Part shown: one piece after another, positions 54,361 to 62,286 of the stretch | How the letters are laid out: every line of letters begins with the position of its first letter | How positions within the stretch are numbered: the first letter of the stretch is position 1 | Made by a program: the position numbers and the translations under genes | The notes under the pieces: generated by a model | What the model was told of the DNA's origin: nothing | The model's input: only the letters and a program-made list of their open reading frames with translations | Databases searched by the model: none | DNA from: Ignatzschineria cameli | Lineage (GTDB): Bacteria > Pseudomonadota > Gammaproteobacteria > Cardiobacteriales > Wohlfahrtiimonadaceae | Direction: 5' to 3' | Length of the DNA stretch: 64,000 nucleotides | Assembly: GCF_003121895.1 (NCBI RefSeq) | Contig: NZ_QEWW01000002.1 | Location: 62,001 to 126,000, forward strand

Positions 54361-55615
54361 AACGATCGATTGCAAAGGGTTGGCAATCGATCGGCGGGGA
54401 TTGCTTGAGATAGAGTGCCGTAATGATCTCTGCCGTTAAGGTGGCATGGGTAATACCTAAATGTTGATGGCCAAAGGCGTAGTAGCAGTTGTCAACACGA
54501 TCGATAACAGGGAGTGAATCTGCCATCGTCGGGCGAAAGCCCATCCATTCTGTGGCATCACTCTTATTTAAGGGCTCCCTTAACATCGGTGCTGCTAATG
54601 GGAGAAAATTTTGTGCGCGGCGCATATCGGGTGGAAGTTTCAATCCGCCATACTCCACTGTGCCAGCAAGTCTTAAACCCTGATTCATTGGGGTCATAAT
54701 AAATTTACGATCGAGACTTGAGACTGGAATCGTAAGGCGACCCTTTTCATGCGGCAACATCAGGTGGTAGCCACGTTCAGTCTCTAAGGGGAGGTTGAAG
54801 CCGGTTAGCGCTTTCGCAAATGGCTTTGAGAATGCTCCCGTTGCTAAGACAATACTCTCCGCGGTAAAAACTTGCCCATTGCCGGTCACCTCTATTTTGT
54901 GAGAAGTCTCTTTTTGCAGTGATTTGACCTCAAAGTTTTCAATCACCTCGCCCCCTAATTCTTGAAACTGTGTTAACAGATGCTCAATCATTGCTGAGAG
55001 GTCGACAATATGCCCCGTATCGGGAAAGAGTAATCCGCCTAGTTGAGAGTCTGCTAATGCCGGACTCTTTTTTAGTAGCGCAGTTTGTGGGAGAAATTGA
55101 TTACGAATACCGATCTGGTTGAGCTTCTCTCCATGTTGTTGAAGTTGCTCTAAAGAGCGATGCTCTTCAGCGACAAGAAGTGATCCTTCAATTTTGACCC
55201 AAGGGTGAAGATCCCACTCTGTTTTAAAATTTTCCCAAGAGGGAAGTGCCGCTTCATTCAATTTTTTGAGTGTCTGATGAATTCGCTCAAAGGGTGCTGA
55301 CCGCATATTATTGAGAAGCTTGATTCCCCAAGGCATCAGCTGTGGTAGATAGCGCCAATCAATACGAAGTGGCCCGAGAGGATCGAGTAACATCTTCGGC
55401 AGCGATTTTAGCATCGAAGGATCGGCAACAGGATAGACCTGCTCGGTGGCAATATGTCCTGCATTGCCCCAAGAAGCACCCCGTCCTACCTCTTCTTTTT
55501 CCAGTAAAAGGGTATCGATGCCCGCTTTTTGGAGTTTCAGGGCGATCATCAATCCGATTAGGCCGCCACCGACAACAATCATCTGTCTCTCCACTTGTCT
55601 CTCTATTCCTGCCAT
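54356..55615 (-). CDS. FAD-dependent oxidoreductase, probable D-hydroxyproline dehydrogenase
   Basis: A 419-residue DAO-fold flavoprotein, DadA/ThiO-like: MIVVGGGLIGLMIALKLQKAG binds the FAD ADP moiety, GASWGNAGHIATEQVYP follows, and the C-terminal GFRPTMADSLPVID and AFGHQHLGITHATLTA complete the fold. It would oxidise cis-4-hydroxy-D-proline to 1-pyrroline-4-hydroxy-2-carboxylate, linking the epimerase upstream and the deaminase downstream. ATG 55615 has GAGGAG about 11 bases away; ATG 55582, with a closer GGAG, is an alternative. A role as glycine oxidase (ThiO) for the nearby thiazole genes is possible but less likely. Confidence 0.85.
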   Translation of the reverse strand: MAGIERQVERQMIVVGGGLIGLMIALKLQKAGIDTLLLEKEEVGRGASWGNAGHIATEQVYPVADPSMLKSLPKMLLDPLGPLRIDWRYLPQLMPWGIKLLNNMRSAPFERIHQTLKKLNEAALPSWENFKTEWDLHPWVKIEGSLLVAEEHRSLEQLQQHGEKLNQIGIRNQFLPQTALLKKSPALADSQLGGLLFPDTGHIVDLSAMIEHLLTQFQELGGEVIENFEVKSLQKETSHKIEVTGNGQVFTAESIVLATGAFSKPFAKALTGFNLPLETERGYHLMLPHEKGRLTIPVSSLDRKFIMTPMNQGLRLAGTVEYGGLKLPPDMRRAQNFLPLAAPMLREPLNKSDATEWMGFRPTMADSLPVIDRVDNCYYAFGHQHLGITHATLTAEIITALYLKQSPPIDCQPFAIDRF

Positions 55616-55732
55616 AAAGATCTCTGCTCCTCTTGAAAGATGATGGACCGAAGGGTTTTTAGTTGGGTATATTTTTAGTTAGCTCTATTTTGTTAATACT
55701 TCTATTAGAGATTGCTCTATTGAAGATTGCGA

Positions 55733-56683
55733 CTAGAGAGGGGCGATGCCGTAACGGAATGGATCTTCAGGATCGAGAAGAAGGGTACTCTCTCCGGAGA
55801 TATAGGCGCGTCCTCGAATTGTGGGAATAATCTTCTCGCCCTCTCGTTGATAGCTCGCTTGAAATTGACTACCGATCACGCTCTCTTGTATCCACAATTC
55901 TCCTTCCGCTAATAAATTATCTTCAGCCAATGTTGCGATCTTAGCACTCGTTCCTGTTCCACAAGGGGATCGATCATAAGCGCCACCTGGGCACATTACA
56001 AAACTGCGGCTATCTGCCGTGGGTGTCGGTTGAAAGAGTTCAATATGGTCGATCTCTTCATTATTAGCCCCGGTGATGCCGGCAACTTTAAGTGCGGCCA
56101 TAATTTTTAAAGTAACATCACTCAATTGCGCAGCATTTTTGAGCTCAATATCGCAAAAGTGTTGATTCACAAGGAAGAACCAATTGCCGCCCCAAGCGAT
56201 ATCGCCGGTGACAATCCCTAACTCAGGAACATCGACACTCACTGCTTTCTTGTAGCGATAAGCGGGGACATTCTTTAAGCTCACAGAGCCATCTTCATGG
56301 AGTGTTGTGCGAATATCGCCAACGGGTGTTTCGATAAGATGCTCGCCAGCTTTAGCGCTCTGTAGATAGAGAAGGGAGGCCATCAAGCCGATGGTGCCAT
56401 GACCACACATCCCGAGATAGCCCTTATTATTAAAAAAGATCACTCCGGCGGTTGCTTCTGGATTTGTTGGTGAACAGAGGAGGGCACCCACAAGCACATC
56501 ATTGCCTCGCGGCTCTAAGATGACCGCCTGACGGAAGTGATCAAACTGGTTTTTTAAAATTTGAAGGCGCTCTGCCATCGAGCCTGCGCCAAGATCTGGA
56601 AATCCTTCTAAAACAAGACGGGTCGGTTCGCCGCCAGTGTGTGAATCTAAGACTTTTATTCTTTGAAGTGATGAATGATGCAT
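55733..56683 (-). CDS. 4-hydroxyproline 2-epimerase (proline racemase family)
   Basis: A 316-residue cofactor-free epimerase turning trans-4-hydroxy-L-proline into cis-4-hydroxy-D-proline. Both catalytic cysteines are present: MCGHGTIGL near residue 90 and [11 protein letters not shown] near residue 236. That makes it an epimerase or racemase, not the Thr-containing dehydratase subtype. The N-terminal [14 protein letters not shown] is typical of the hydroxyproline enzymes. GAGGAG precedes the ATG. It is the first gene of the leftward cluster, divergent from the PAS-AraC regulator. Confidence 0.93.
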   Translation of the reverse strand: MHHSSLQRIKVLDSHTGGEPTRLVLEGFPDLGAGSMAERLQILKNQFDHFRQAVILEPRGNDVLVGALLCSPTNPEATAGVIFFNNKGYLGMCGHGTIGLMASLLYLQSAKAGEHLIETPVGDIRTTLHEDGSVSLKNVPAYRYKKAVSVDVPELGIVTGDIAWGGNWFFLVNQHFCDIELKNAAQLSDVTLKIMAALKVAGITGANNEEIDHIELFQPTPTADSRSFVMCPGGAYDRSPCGTGTSAKIATLAEDNLLAEGELWIQESVIGSQFQASYQREGEKIIPTIRGRAYISGESTLLLDPEDPFRYGIAPL

Positions 56684-56788
56684 TCTCTATTTCTCCTCTA
56701 CGCCATCGATTTGTGGTGCTTAATATTTAGTCTGCTTGATTTATCCTGAGGTTTCTTGATATGTTTTGATCAAAGTGATGCGCTAATT

Positions 56789-56824
56789 AGCACAATGAAA
56801 AGCACTATGAAAAGCACTATGAAA
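56789..56824. repeat. 12-bp direct repeats in the regulator/epimerase divergent region
   Basis: AGCACAATGAAA followed by two exact AGCACTATGAAA units (period 12). They lie about 105 bases upstream of the epimerase start and 148 upstream of the regulator. Direct repeats here could be AraC-type operator half-sites, or just another micro-duplication. Confidence 0.6.
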
Positions 56825-56971
56825 ATCTTAAATAGGTGAGATGAGAGGATCTCTTTGAAATAGAGAAAGATCGATTCTAAAAAAATATTGCACCGATAAA
56901 AACGATAAAAATGAGAATAAAAAAGAGAAAGTGCCCGCGATCAATCACTGGTTACCCAAAGGAGGAACTTC

Positions 56972-57748
56972 ATGTTGATACAAAATTTTTTGGAAAAGTA
57001 TCAAGGCCAGCAGGCTTTTTTAGTGAGCAGTTTAGAGGAGTTTACAAAACATATACAATTGATTATGCCGCTGATCAATTCGATGTCAAATATCACCTTT
57101 TTTGTCAAAGATCGTGCTGCGCGTTATCAGCTAGTGAATAACTATTTTTTAGAGCGAAGTGGCATGAAGTCATTAACAGAGATTATTGGACGCACCTCGA
57201 CCGATGTCTTCCAAAGTCAATTTGGTTCGCTCTATGAAGCGCAAGATTTTAAGGTGATTGAGACAGGTAGACATATTTTGAATCGACTAGAACTCCATAC
57301 CTATAATAATGGCTCGATGGGCTGGTGTATGACGACAAAAATACCCATTACCGATATTCATCTTCATGTCGTGGGTATTGTGGGAATATCGGTCGATCTT
57401 CAGGATGATAAGCTTGTGCGAACTGATCTTAATGTGCGGCTCAATCGAGTTCTCGATTATGTGAGTGAGAACTTTTTTACGCAGATTACGACGCAGGAGT
57501 TAGCAGAGATTGCCCATCTCTCTGTTTCCCAATTGAATCGGCAGTTTCGGGAGATCTTTCTGATGACGCCGCTACAACTGATTCAGAAGAAGCGCTTTGA
57601 GCATGCGATCGATCTTCTTGCGCAGGATCTCTCTATTACGGAGGTCTCTATGCAGTGTGGTTATATCGATCATAGTGCATTTAGTCGTAAATTTAAGGAG
57701 ATTACCAATATGACTCCGACAGAATTTAAGCTTGCTTTAGTCTCTTAA
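56972..57748 (+). CDS. AraC-family regulator with N-terminal PAS domain
   Basis: A 258-residue transcription factor. Residues ~30-145 form a PAS-like sensor (ITFFVKDRAARYQLVNNYFL, then IIGRTSTDVF, then TKIPITDIHLHVVGIVGISVDL). Residues ~155-255 are the AraC double helix-turn-helix (ITTQELAEIAHLSVSQLNRQF; second HTH SITEVSMQCGYIDHSAFSRKF, ending NMTPTEFKLALVS). AAAGGAGG gives a strong start. It is divergent from the hydroxyproline epimerase, so it is the likely controller of that cluster; the ligand, perhaps hydroxyproline or a pathway intermediate, is inferred. Confidence 0.9.
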   Translation: MLIQNFLEKYQGQQAFLVSSLEEFTKHIQLIMPLINSMSNITFFVKDRAARYQLVNNYFLERSGMKSLTEIIGRTSTDVFQSQFGSLYEAQDFKVIETGRHILNRLELHTYNNGSMGWCMTTKIPITDIHLHVVGIVGISVDLQDDKLVRTDLNVRLNRVLDYVSENFFTQITTQELAEIAHLSVSQLNRQFREIFLMTPLQLIQKKRFEHAIDLLAQDLSITEVSMQCGYIDHSAFSRKFKEITNMTPTEFKLALVS

Positions 57749-57787
57749 GTTCGAAGGGCGGTTATCGAAGGATAATGTCGAAATTAA

Positions 57788-58708
57788 TCATTGAATAATG
57801 AGGCTCATAATCAGGGGAATGGTGATGATAGAAAAGAGCGTACTCCAGGTGATTATTGAGGCCATCGCTTCGGAGTCGCCACCCATTTGTCGCGAGAGAA
57901 TATAAGCATTTCCTGCAGAGGGCATTGTTGCAAAGAGGAGCGCGATGCCCGCTGTAACCCCATCAACATTGAGAAGCTGTAAGAGCAGAAGCGTTATTGC
58001 CGGCATCAGAAGTAATTTAACGGCAATGGCAAACGTAATCGCCTTCATCTTGCCGGCATCCATCATCATAATCAGTCCTGCGCCTACCGACATGAGGCTC
58101 AGCGGTGTTGCACTATTTCCCAAATAGAGCATCCACTGTTTGAGGGGGCCTGTTAATTCAATCTGTAAGAGATTGGCAACTATCCCGATCAAAACGCCGA
58201 TAATCAGAGGGTTTTTCAGCAATGCGATAAAGATTCCACCAAGACTCTTTTTACCATTTTGGTGACTCCCATAGAGATTGAGAACCGCAATACAGAGGAT
58301 ATTGATGGTGATAATCATATAGGCCATAAAGACGCCGGCGATAATAATTCCGGCACTGCCAAAGAGCGATTGTGAGAGCGCTAGGAAGACATAGGAGTTA
58401 TAGCGCGTTCCTCCTTGGAAGATAGAGGTAAAGAGTCGATTTTCGATCTTAAAAAGTTGTTTAATAGGAAAGAGGAGAAGCGCGATAAGAAGCGTTGCCA
58501 TAAATGTTGCAAACAACGCTTCTATCAATCCAGGTTCAGAGAAGTTTGCTTTTGAGATCTCTAAAATCAGCAATATCGGGAAGAAGAGGTAGTAGACCAA
58601 TGCTTCAATCCCTTTCCATAACTCATGGCTAGGCAGGAGCCGTTTTGCGATAAAGCCCGTCATAACCAAGCCAAAGATAGGAATAACCGATAAGAGTGTT
58701 GCAAACAT
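57788..58708 (-). CDS. AEC-family (auxin efflux carrier) permease
   Basis: A 306-residue inner-membrane carrier with about ten membrane segments. The start IPIFGLVMTGFIAKRLLP, the central FQGGTRYNSYVFLAL and the late LLFATMPSAGNAYILSRQMGG are AEC hallmarks. Members move small carboxylates such as malate or malonate. The gene begins 11 bases after the binding-protein gene ends, with AAGGCG as Shine-Dalgarno, so the pair is one transcript. The substrate is unknown. Confidence 0.9.
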   Translation of the reverse strand: MFATLLSVIPIFGLVMTGFIAKRLLPSHELWKGIEALVYYLFFPILLILEISKANFSEPGLIEALFATFMATLLIALLLFPIKQLFKIENRLFTSIFQGGTRYNSYVFLALSQSLFGSAGIIIAGVFMAYMIITINILCIAVLNLYGSHQNGKKSLGGIFIALLKNPLIIGVLIGIVANLLQIELTGPLKQWMLYLGNSATPLSLMSVGAGLIMMMDAGKMKAITFAIAVKLLLMPAITLLLLQLLNVDGVTAGIALLFATMPSAGNAYILSRQMGGDSEAMASIITWSTLFSIITIPLIMSLIIQ

Positions 58709-58719
58709 TTCTAGCGCCT

Positions 58720-59817
58720 TTATTGTCCGCTTTTCATCTTAATCCACATACGAGTCAATGCTTTCTGCTGGCGGAGATCGTAAGGGCGTTTAATATGAAC
58801 ATTTTTTAAGGCCTCTTCAGAGGGGAAGATAATGGGATTATTTCGTAGCTCAGGCTCAATATAGGCAAATGCAGCTTCATTCGCCGTTGGGAACATAATC
58901 TTATTTGTCGCGCGAGCACTAATTTGAGCATCTAACATAAAGTTAATAAATTGATATGCTTCATCCACATTTTTTGCATCTTTAAGAATCACCATCTCAT
59001 CAAACCAGACAATAGTGCCCTCTTTGGGAAGAATATATTGAATATCATTCTCTCTGCCCATCTCATCGGCTGCATTTTTAGCGATAAAGAAGTCACCGGA
59101 CCAACCGACTGCTAGACAAGCATCACCGTTAGCGATTGCACTAATATATTCTGAGGAGTGGAATTTTTTCACATAGGGGCGAATGCTCTCTAATGTGGCT
59201 TGAACTTTTTCAAGATCCTTTTTATCTGTCGATTCTGGATCGATGCCGAGATACATATTGATCAGAGGCGTTGTTTCGATCGGACTATCGAGAACATAGA
59301 TTCCACATTCCGCTACTTGAGATGCATATTGCGGATCGAGTAGCAGCGCATAGGAGTCGAGGGGTGCATCGGGTGCAACTTCCCGGATTTTTGCAGCATC
59401 AAAGCCTATCCCTGTTGTTCCCCAAAAGTAAGGAACAGCGTAATCATTGATCCCTTCAAAAGTCGCAAGACTCTCTAGCGCAAAAGGCCAAATATTTTTA
59501 TAGTTAGGAATCTTCTCTTTATCGAGCTTTAAAAGCTGGTCCGCTTCCATTAGATAGGTGACGGCAAAATCGGAGGGAACGACAATATCGTAACCAGAAT
59601 TTCCCGTTAATGTTTTAGCAAGCAATGTCTGATTGCTATCTAAGGCATCTGCGATCACCCTAATCCCTGTCTGCTCAGTAAATTCATCGATCAACTCTTG
59701 GTCGATATAGGAGACCCAATTATAGATTTTTAGCTCTTTTGTGGGCTCTTTTGCCATTGAGAATTGAGCAACTCCACAGAGTGCTACTAGCGTAATTAAG
59801 CGACGAATAGCGCGCAT
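58720..59817 (-). CDS. Polyamine-type periplasmic substrate-binding protein (PotF/SpuD-like)
   Basis: A 365-residue secreted binding protein; the signal peptide ends at FSMAKE. Domain I starts KELKIYNWVSYIDQELIDEF, as in PotD/PotF. IVVPSDFAVTYLMEADQLLKLDKEKIPN, YAVPYFWGTTGIGFD and AVGWSGDFF line the ligand cleft of that family. Putrescine, spermidine or a related cation is the likely ligand. GGAGG precedes the ATG. No ABC permease or ATPase adjoins it; the next gene is an AEC permease. Confidence 0.9.
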   Translation of the reverse strand: MRAIRRLITLVALCGVAQFSMAKEPTKELKIYNWVSYIDQELIDEFTEQTGIRVIADALDSNQTLLAKTLTGNSGYDIVVPSDFAVTYLMEADQLLKLDKEKIPNYKNIWPFALESLATFEGINDYAVPYFWGTTGIGFDAAKIREVAPDAPLDSYALLLDPQYASQVAECGIYVLDSPIETTPLINMYLGIDPESTDKKDLEKVQATLESIRPYVKKFHSSEYISAIANGDACLAVGWSGDFFIAKNAADEMGRENDIQYILPKEGTIVWFDEMVILKDAKNVDEAYQFINFMLDAQISARATNKIMFPTANEAAFAYIEPELRNNPIIFPSEEALKNVHIKRPYDLRQQKALTRMWIKMKSGQ

Positions 59818-60140
59818 TTAGATCTCCTCCTTAATAAAAAGGTATAGAAAGGTATAAAAAGGTACAAAACGTATAAAAAATATGAATGGTGTTAATGGGG
59901 CGAATGGTATTAAGGACTGATTTGAAGCTCGATGAAAGCCTTTACCTTTACCTTTATAGTCGCGAGCAGGAAGTGCTGTTAAAAGTGGAATTGAAGGGCG
60001 ATCTCGTTTGTGAGGCATATCCTTACAAGGATGCTTTTATCAGTATTTTTTTATTGCCGCTCTATCGCCCTAATGTTAGCGATTGCTACTCTGATTTTTA
60101 GCATAAAAGGGGCAAAGATGATAGCTCTAAAAAAAGAGAT
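59818..60140. other. Divergent spacer upstream of the thiamine operon, no gene seen
   Basis: About 320 bases between the divergent binding-protein gene and the thiamine promoter. Starting at 59834 there are decayed units of AAAGGTATA(A/G)A type (period about 10). Open frames here lack start signals. Confidence 0.5.
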
Positions 60141-60169
60141 TTGCTCAAAGGGCGGAGATCTTCTATACT
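60141..60169 (+). promoter_or_regulatory. Predicted promoter of the thiamine operon
   Basis: TTGCTC (60141-60146) and TATACT (60164-60169) are exactly 17 bases apart. Transcription would start about 20 bases before the TPP riboswitch. Confidence 0.65.
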
Positions 60170-60195
60170 CAAAAAACATTGAAAAACGATTGTTA

Positions 60196-60300
60196 TTCCC
60201 CTAGAGGTGCTGTTGAAAACAGCTGAGATTGAAGTAGAACTTCGGGACTCTTATCACCTGATCTAGTTAATACTAGCGGAGGAAAGTGGCGAATACACTG
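60196..60300 (+). ncRNA. TPP riboswitch (THI element)
   Basis: Conserved THI blocks occur in order: TAGAGGTGC, CAGCTGAGAT, then ACCTGATCTAGTTAATACTA and GCGGAGGAAA. The RNA would bind thiamine pyrophosphate and repress the tenI-thiSGF genes. Downstream, TCTC (60326-60329) and GGAGA (60336-60340) can pair and bury the Shine-Dalgarno of the first gene, so control of translation initiation is likely; no T-tailed terminator is seen. Confidence 0.95.
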
Positions 60301-60344
60301 CGCTCGTGGCTGTGTGTGCCGACTCTCTGCAATGGAGAAAATAG

Positions 60345-61004
60345 ATGACATTACTACACGCCGTAACGCGAGATATTCCTACTATTCCAGATGAAAATCT
60401 TGTATCGATGATCGAAGCGATAACCCCTTATGTGGATTATATTCAGCTTCGAGAGAAGTCACGCTCTTCAAAAAGTTTAGGTCTTTTGATTGAACGGATT
60501 TTAGTGCGTGGGATTCCCCTTGAGAAATTGATCATTAATGATCGAGCGGATATTGCTCAAGCATTTGGTATTTCTCGAACCCATTTGACAGAGCAGAGCC
60601 TCTCTATTGCACGTATGCAAGATGCTTTCCCAGAGATGAAGTTTGGCCGCTCTTTTCATACTGTCACAGCGGTAGAGCGAAATCTTTCTCACTATGATTA
60701 TGGCTATTTAGGTCATATCTTCCGTACAAGTGAGAAGCAATATCCTGCCTTAGGAATCGAGCCCTTAATTGCCGCTTTTCATGCGAGAAAGAGAATCGAA
60801 GCGCAAGAAGTAGAGGGTCCGCAGGGTCAGTTGATTGCTATTGGTGGGATCGATGTCGATACATTGCCCGCTATCTGCGATTACATCGATGGTGCTGCGG
60901 TAATGTCTGCTCTCTTTCCTGTTGCTAACCACCTATTTGATATCGAGCGAGGGCGTCTTAAGGCGCAAGCGCTACGAGCGATCTTAGAACGATCTTCTTG
61001 TTAA
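60345..61004 (+). CDS. tenI: TenI-type thiazole tautomerase (ThiE-like)
   Basis: A 219-residue TIM-barrel protein of the ThiE/TenI family: VDYIQLREKSRS, KLIINDRADIAQAF, FGRSFHT, YGYLGHIFRTSEK and QLIAIGGID. True ThiE enzymes have HLGQxD and VSTH at the diphosphate site; here these read HLTEQS and RSFH. The GRSxH and GHIF segments resemble TenI, which aromatises the thiazole carboxylate made by ThiG. I therefore favour TenI; a divergent thiamine-phosphate synthase is the alternative. It is the first gene after the TPP riboswitch. GGAG precedes the ATG. Confidence 0.7.
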   Translation: MTLLHAVTRDIPTIPDENLVSMIEAITPYVDYIQLREKSRSSKSLGLLIERILVRGIPLEKLIINDRADIAQAFGISRTHLTEQSLSIARMQDAFPEMKFGRSFHTVTAVERNLSHYDYGYLGHIFRTSEKQYPALGIEPLIAAFHARKRIEAQEVEGPQGQLIAIGGIDVDTLPAICDYIDGAAVMSALFPVANHLFDIERGRLKAQALRAILERSSC

Positions 61005-61206
61005 TGTGTGCTCTGTTAGTGGAGCGAAATCTCAGTAGTAGCGAATCAGATAAGAGAAGTCAGATAGAGAAGATCAGCTTTTAAAGGTTAAAGGGTAAAA
61101 GGTAAAGGGGATGAGGCAGATCAATGGAAGCGGTAAGCAAAGAGTGAGAGAAGAGTGAGATAAAGCGCAAAAGCGAGAAAAGGATTGAATAGAGGAACTG
61201 TAATAG

Positions 61207-61422
61207 ATGAATCATATAGAGATTGTGATTAATGGTGAAAAGGTGGCGATTGCTCGTGATATTGATAATATCGCTGTGCTAATTGATCATCTCGATCTAC
61301 AGAATCGAAGGTTCTTTATTGTTGAGAAGAATCGTGAAGTTGTAAAAAAGGAAGATTACGCGACAACAGCTGTTGTTGCCGGTGATCAATTTGAAATTGT
61401 ACATTTCGTAGGTGGTGGCTAG
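61207..61422 (+). CDS. thiS: Sulfur carrier protein ThiS
   Basis: A 71-residue ubiquitin-like carrier: [16 protein letters not shown] begins the fold and it ends IVHFVGGG. The terminal Gly-Gly is adenylated by ThiF and converted to the thiocarboxylate that supplies thiazole sulfur. GAGGA lies nine bases before the ATG. The thiG start follows its stop by one base. The ~200-base spacer from tenI contains only AGAGTGAGA-type short repeats. Confidence 0.93.
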   Translation: MNHIEIVINGEKVAIARDIDNIAVLIDHLDLQNRRFFIVEKNREVVKKEDYATTAVVAGDQFEIVHFVGGG

Positions 61423-61423
61423 G

Positions 61424-62194
61424 ATGACACTTAAAATAGGAAAATTTGAATTTAACTCCCGACTCTTTTTAGGAACGGGAAAATATCGCACATTTGAGGA
61501 GCAGAAAGGTGCAGTAGAAGCGAGTGAGTCGGAGGTTTTAACCTTTGCGGTTCGTCGGATGAATATTTTTGATGATAATCAGCCTGATCTTCTTGAAGCG
61601 CTTGATCTGACAAAGTATAAGTTACTTCCTAATACCGCTGGAGCAAATACGGCTGAAGAGGCGGTAAGAACGGCTAAACTTGCTCATGCATCGGGGCTTT
61701 GCGATATGGTGAAAGTGGAGATTATCGGTTGCCCTAAGACGCTGCTCCCTGATCCTGTTGAGACCTTACGAGCAACAGAGATGTTGCTTGAAGAGGGGAT
61801 GACTGTTTTAGTCTATACCTCAGATGATGTAGTTTTAGCAAGACGCCTCCAAGAGATGGGCTGCCATGCGATTATGCCGGGAGCTTCACCGATCGGTAGT
61901 GGACTGGGGATTATTAATCCACTCAATTTGCAATATATTATTGAGCAAGCAACGGTGCCGGTAATTGTCGATGCGGGATTAGGAAGCCCTAAAGATGTCG
62001 CTTTTGCGATGGAGCTAGGTGCTGATGGCGTTTTAATGAATAGTGCCGTCGCTTATAGTGAAGATCCCATCAAGATGGCATTAGCGATGAATCTTGCAAC
62101 AAAAGCGGGACGTTTAGCGTATGAAGCAAAACGTATGCCGATGAAGGGGCATGCAACGGCTAGTAGTCCTTTAACAGGATTGATCAGCTCCTAA
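61424..62194 (+). CDS. thiG: Thiazole synthase
   Basis: ThiG joins deoxyxylulose phosphate, ThiS thiocarboxylate and dehydroglycine into the thiamine thiazole. The 256-residue TIM barrel has [28 protein letters not shown], the Schiff-base Lys in MVKVEIIG near residue 100, [14 protein letters not shown] and [30 protein letters not shown] 61424 begins one base after the thiS stop; an in-frame GTG at 61412 inside thiS is less likely. Confidence 0.96.
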   Translation: MTLKIGKFEFNSRLFLGTGKYRTFEEQKGAVEASESEVLTFAVRRMNIFDDNQPDLLEALDLTKYKLLPNTAGANTAEEAVRTAKLAHASGLCDMVKVEIIGCPKTLLPDPVETLRATEMLLEEGMTVLVYTSDDVVLARRLQEMGCHAIMPGASPIGSGLGIINPLNLQYIIEQATVPVIVDAGLGSPKDVAFAMELGADGVLMNSAVAYSEDPIKMALAMNLATKAGRLAYEAKRMPMKGHATASSPLTGLISS

Positions 62195-62215
62195 TTCTGC
62201 AATGAGCGTTAATTT

Positions 62216-62243
62216 TAAGGGCCTCATCAAATTGGTGAGGCTT
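62216..62243 (+). other. Hairpin between thiG and thiF
   Basis: GCCTCA and TGAGGC form a stem extended by one or two weaker pairs, with no T run. It might stabilise the upstream mRNA or weakly attenuate thiF. Confidence 0.4.
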
Positions 62244-62286
62244 AATCATCAATAGAGTGATAATCCCCAAGAGATAGAGAGAGAAG

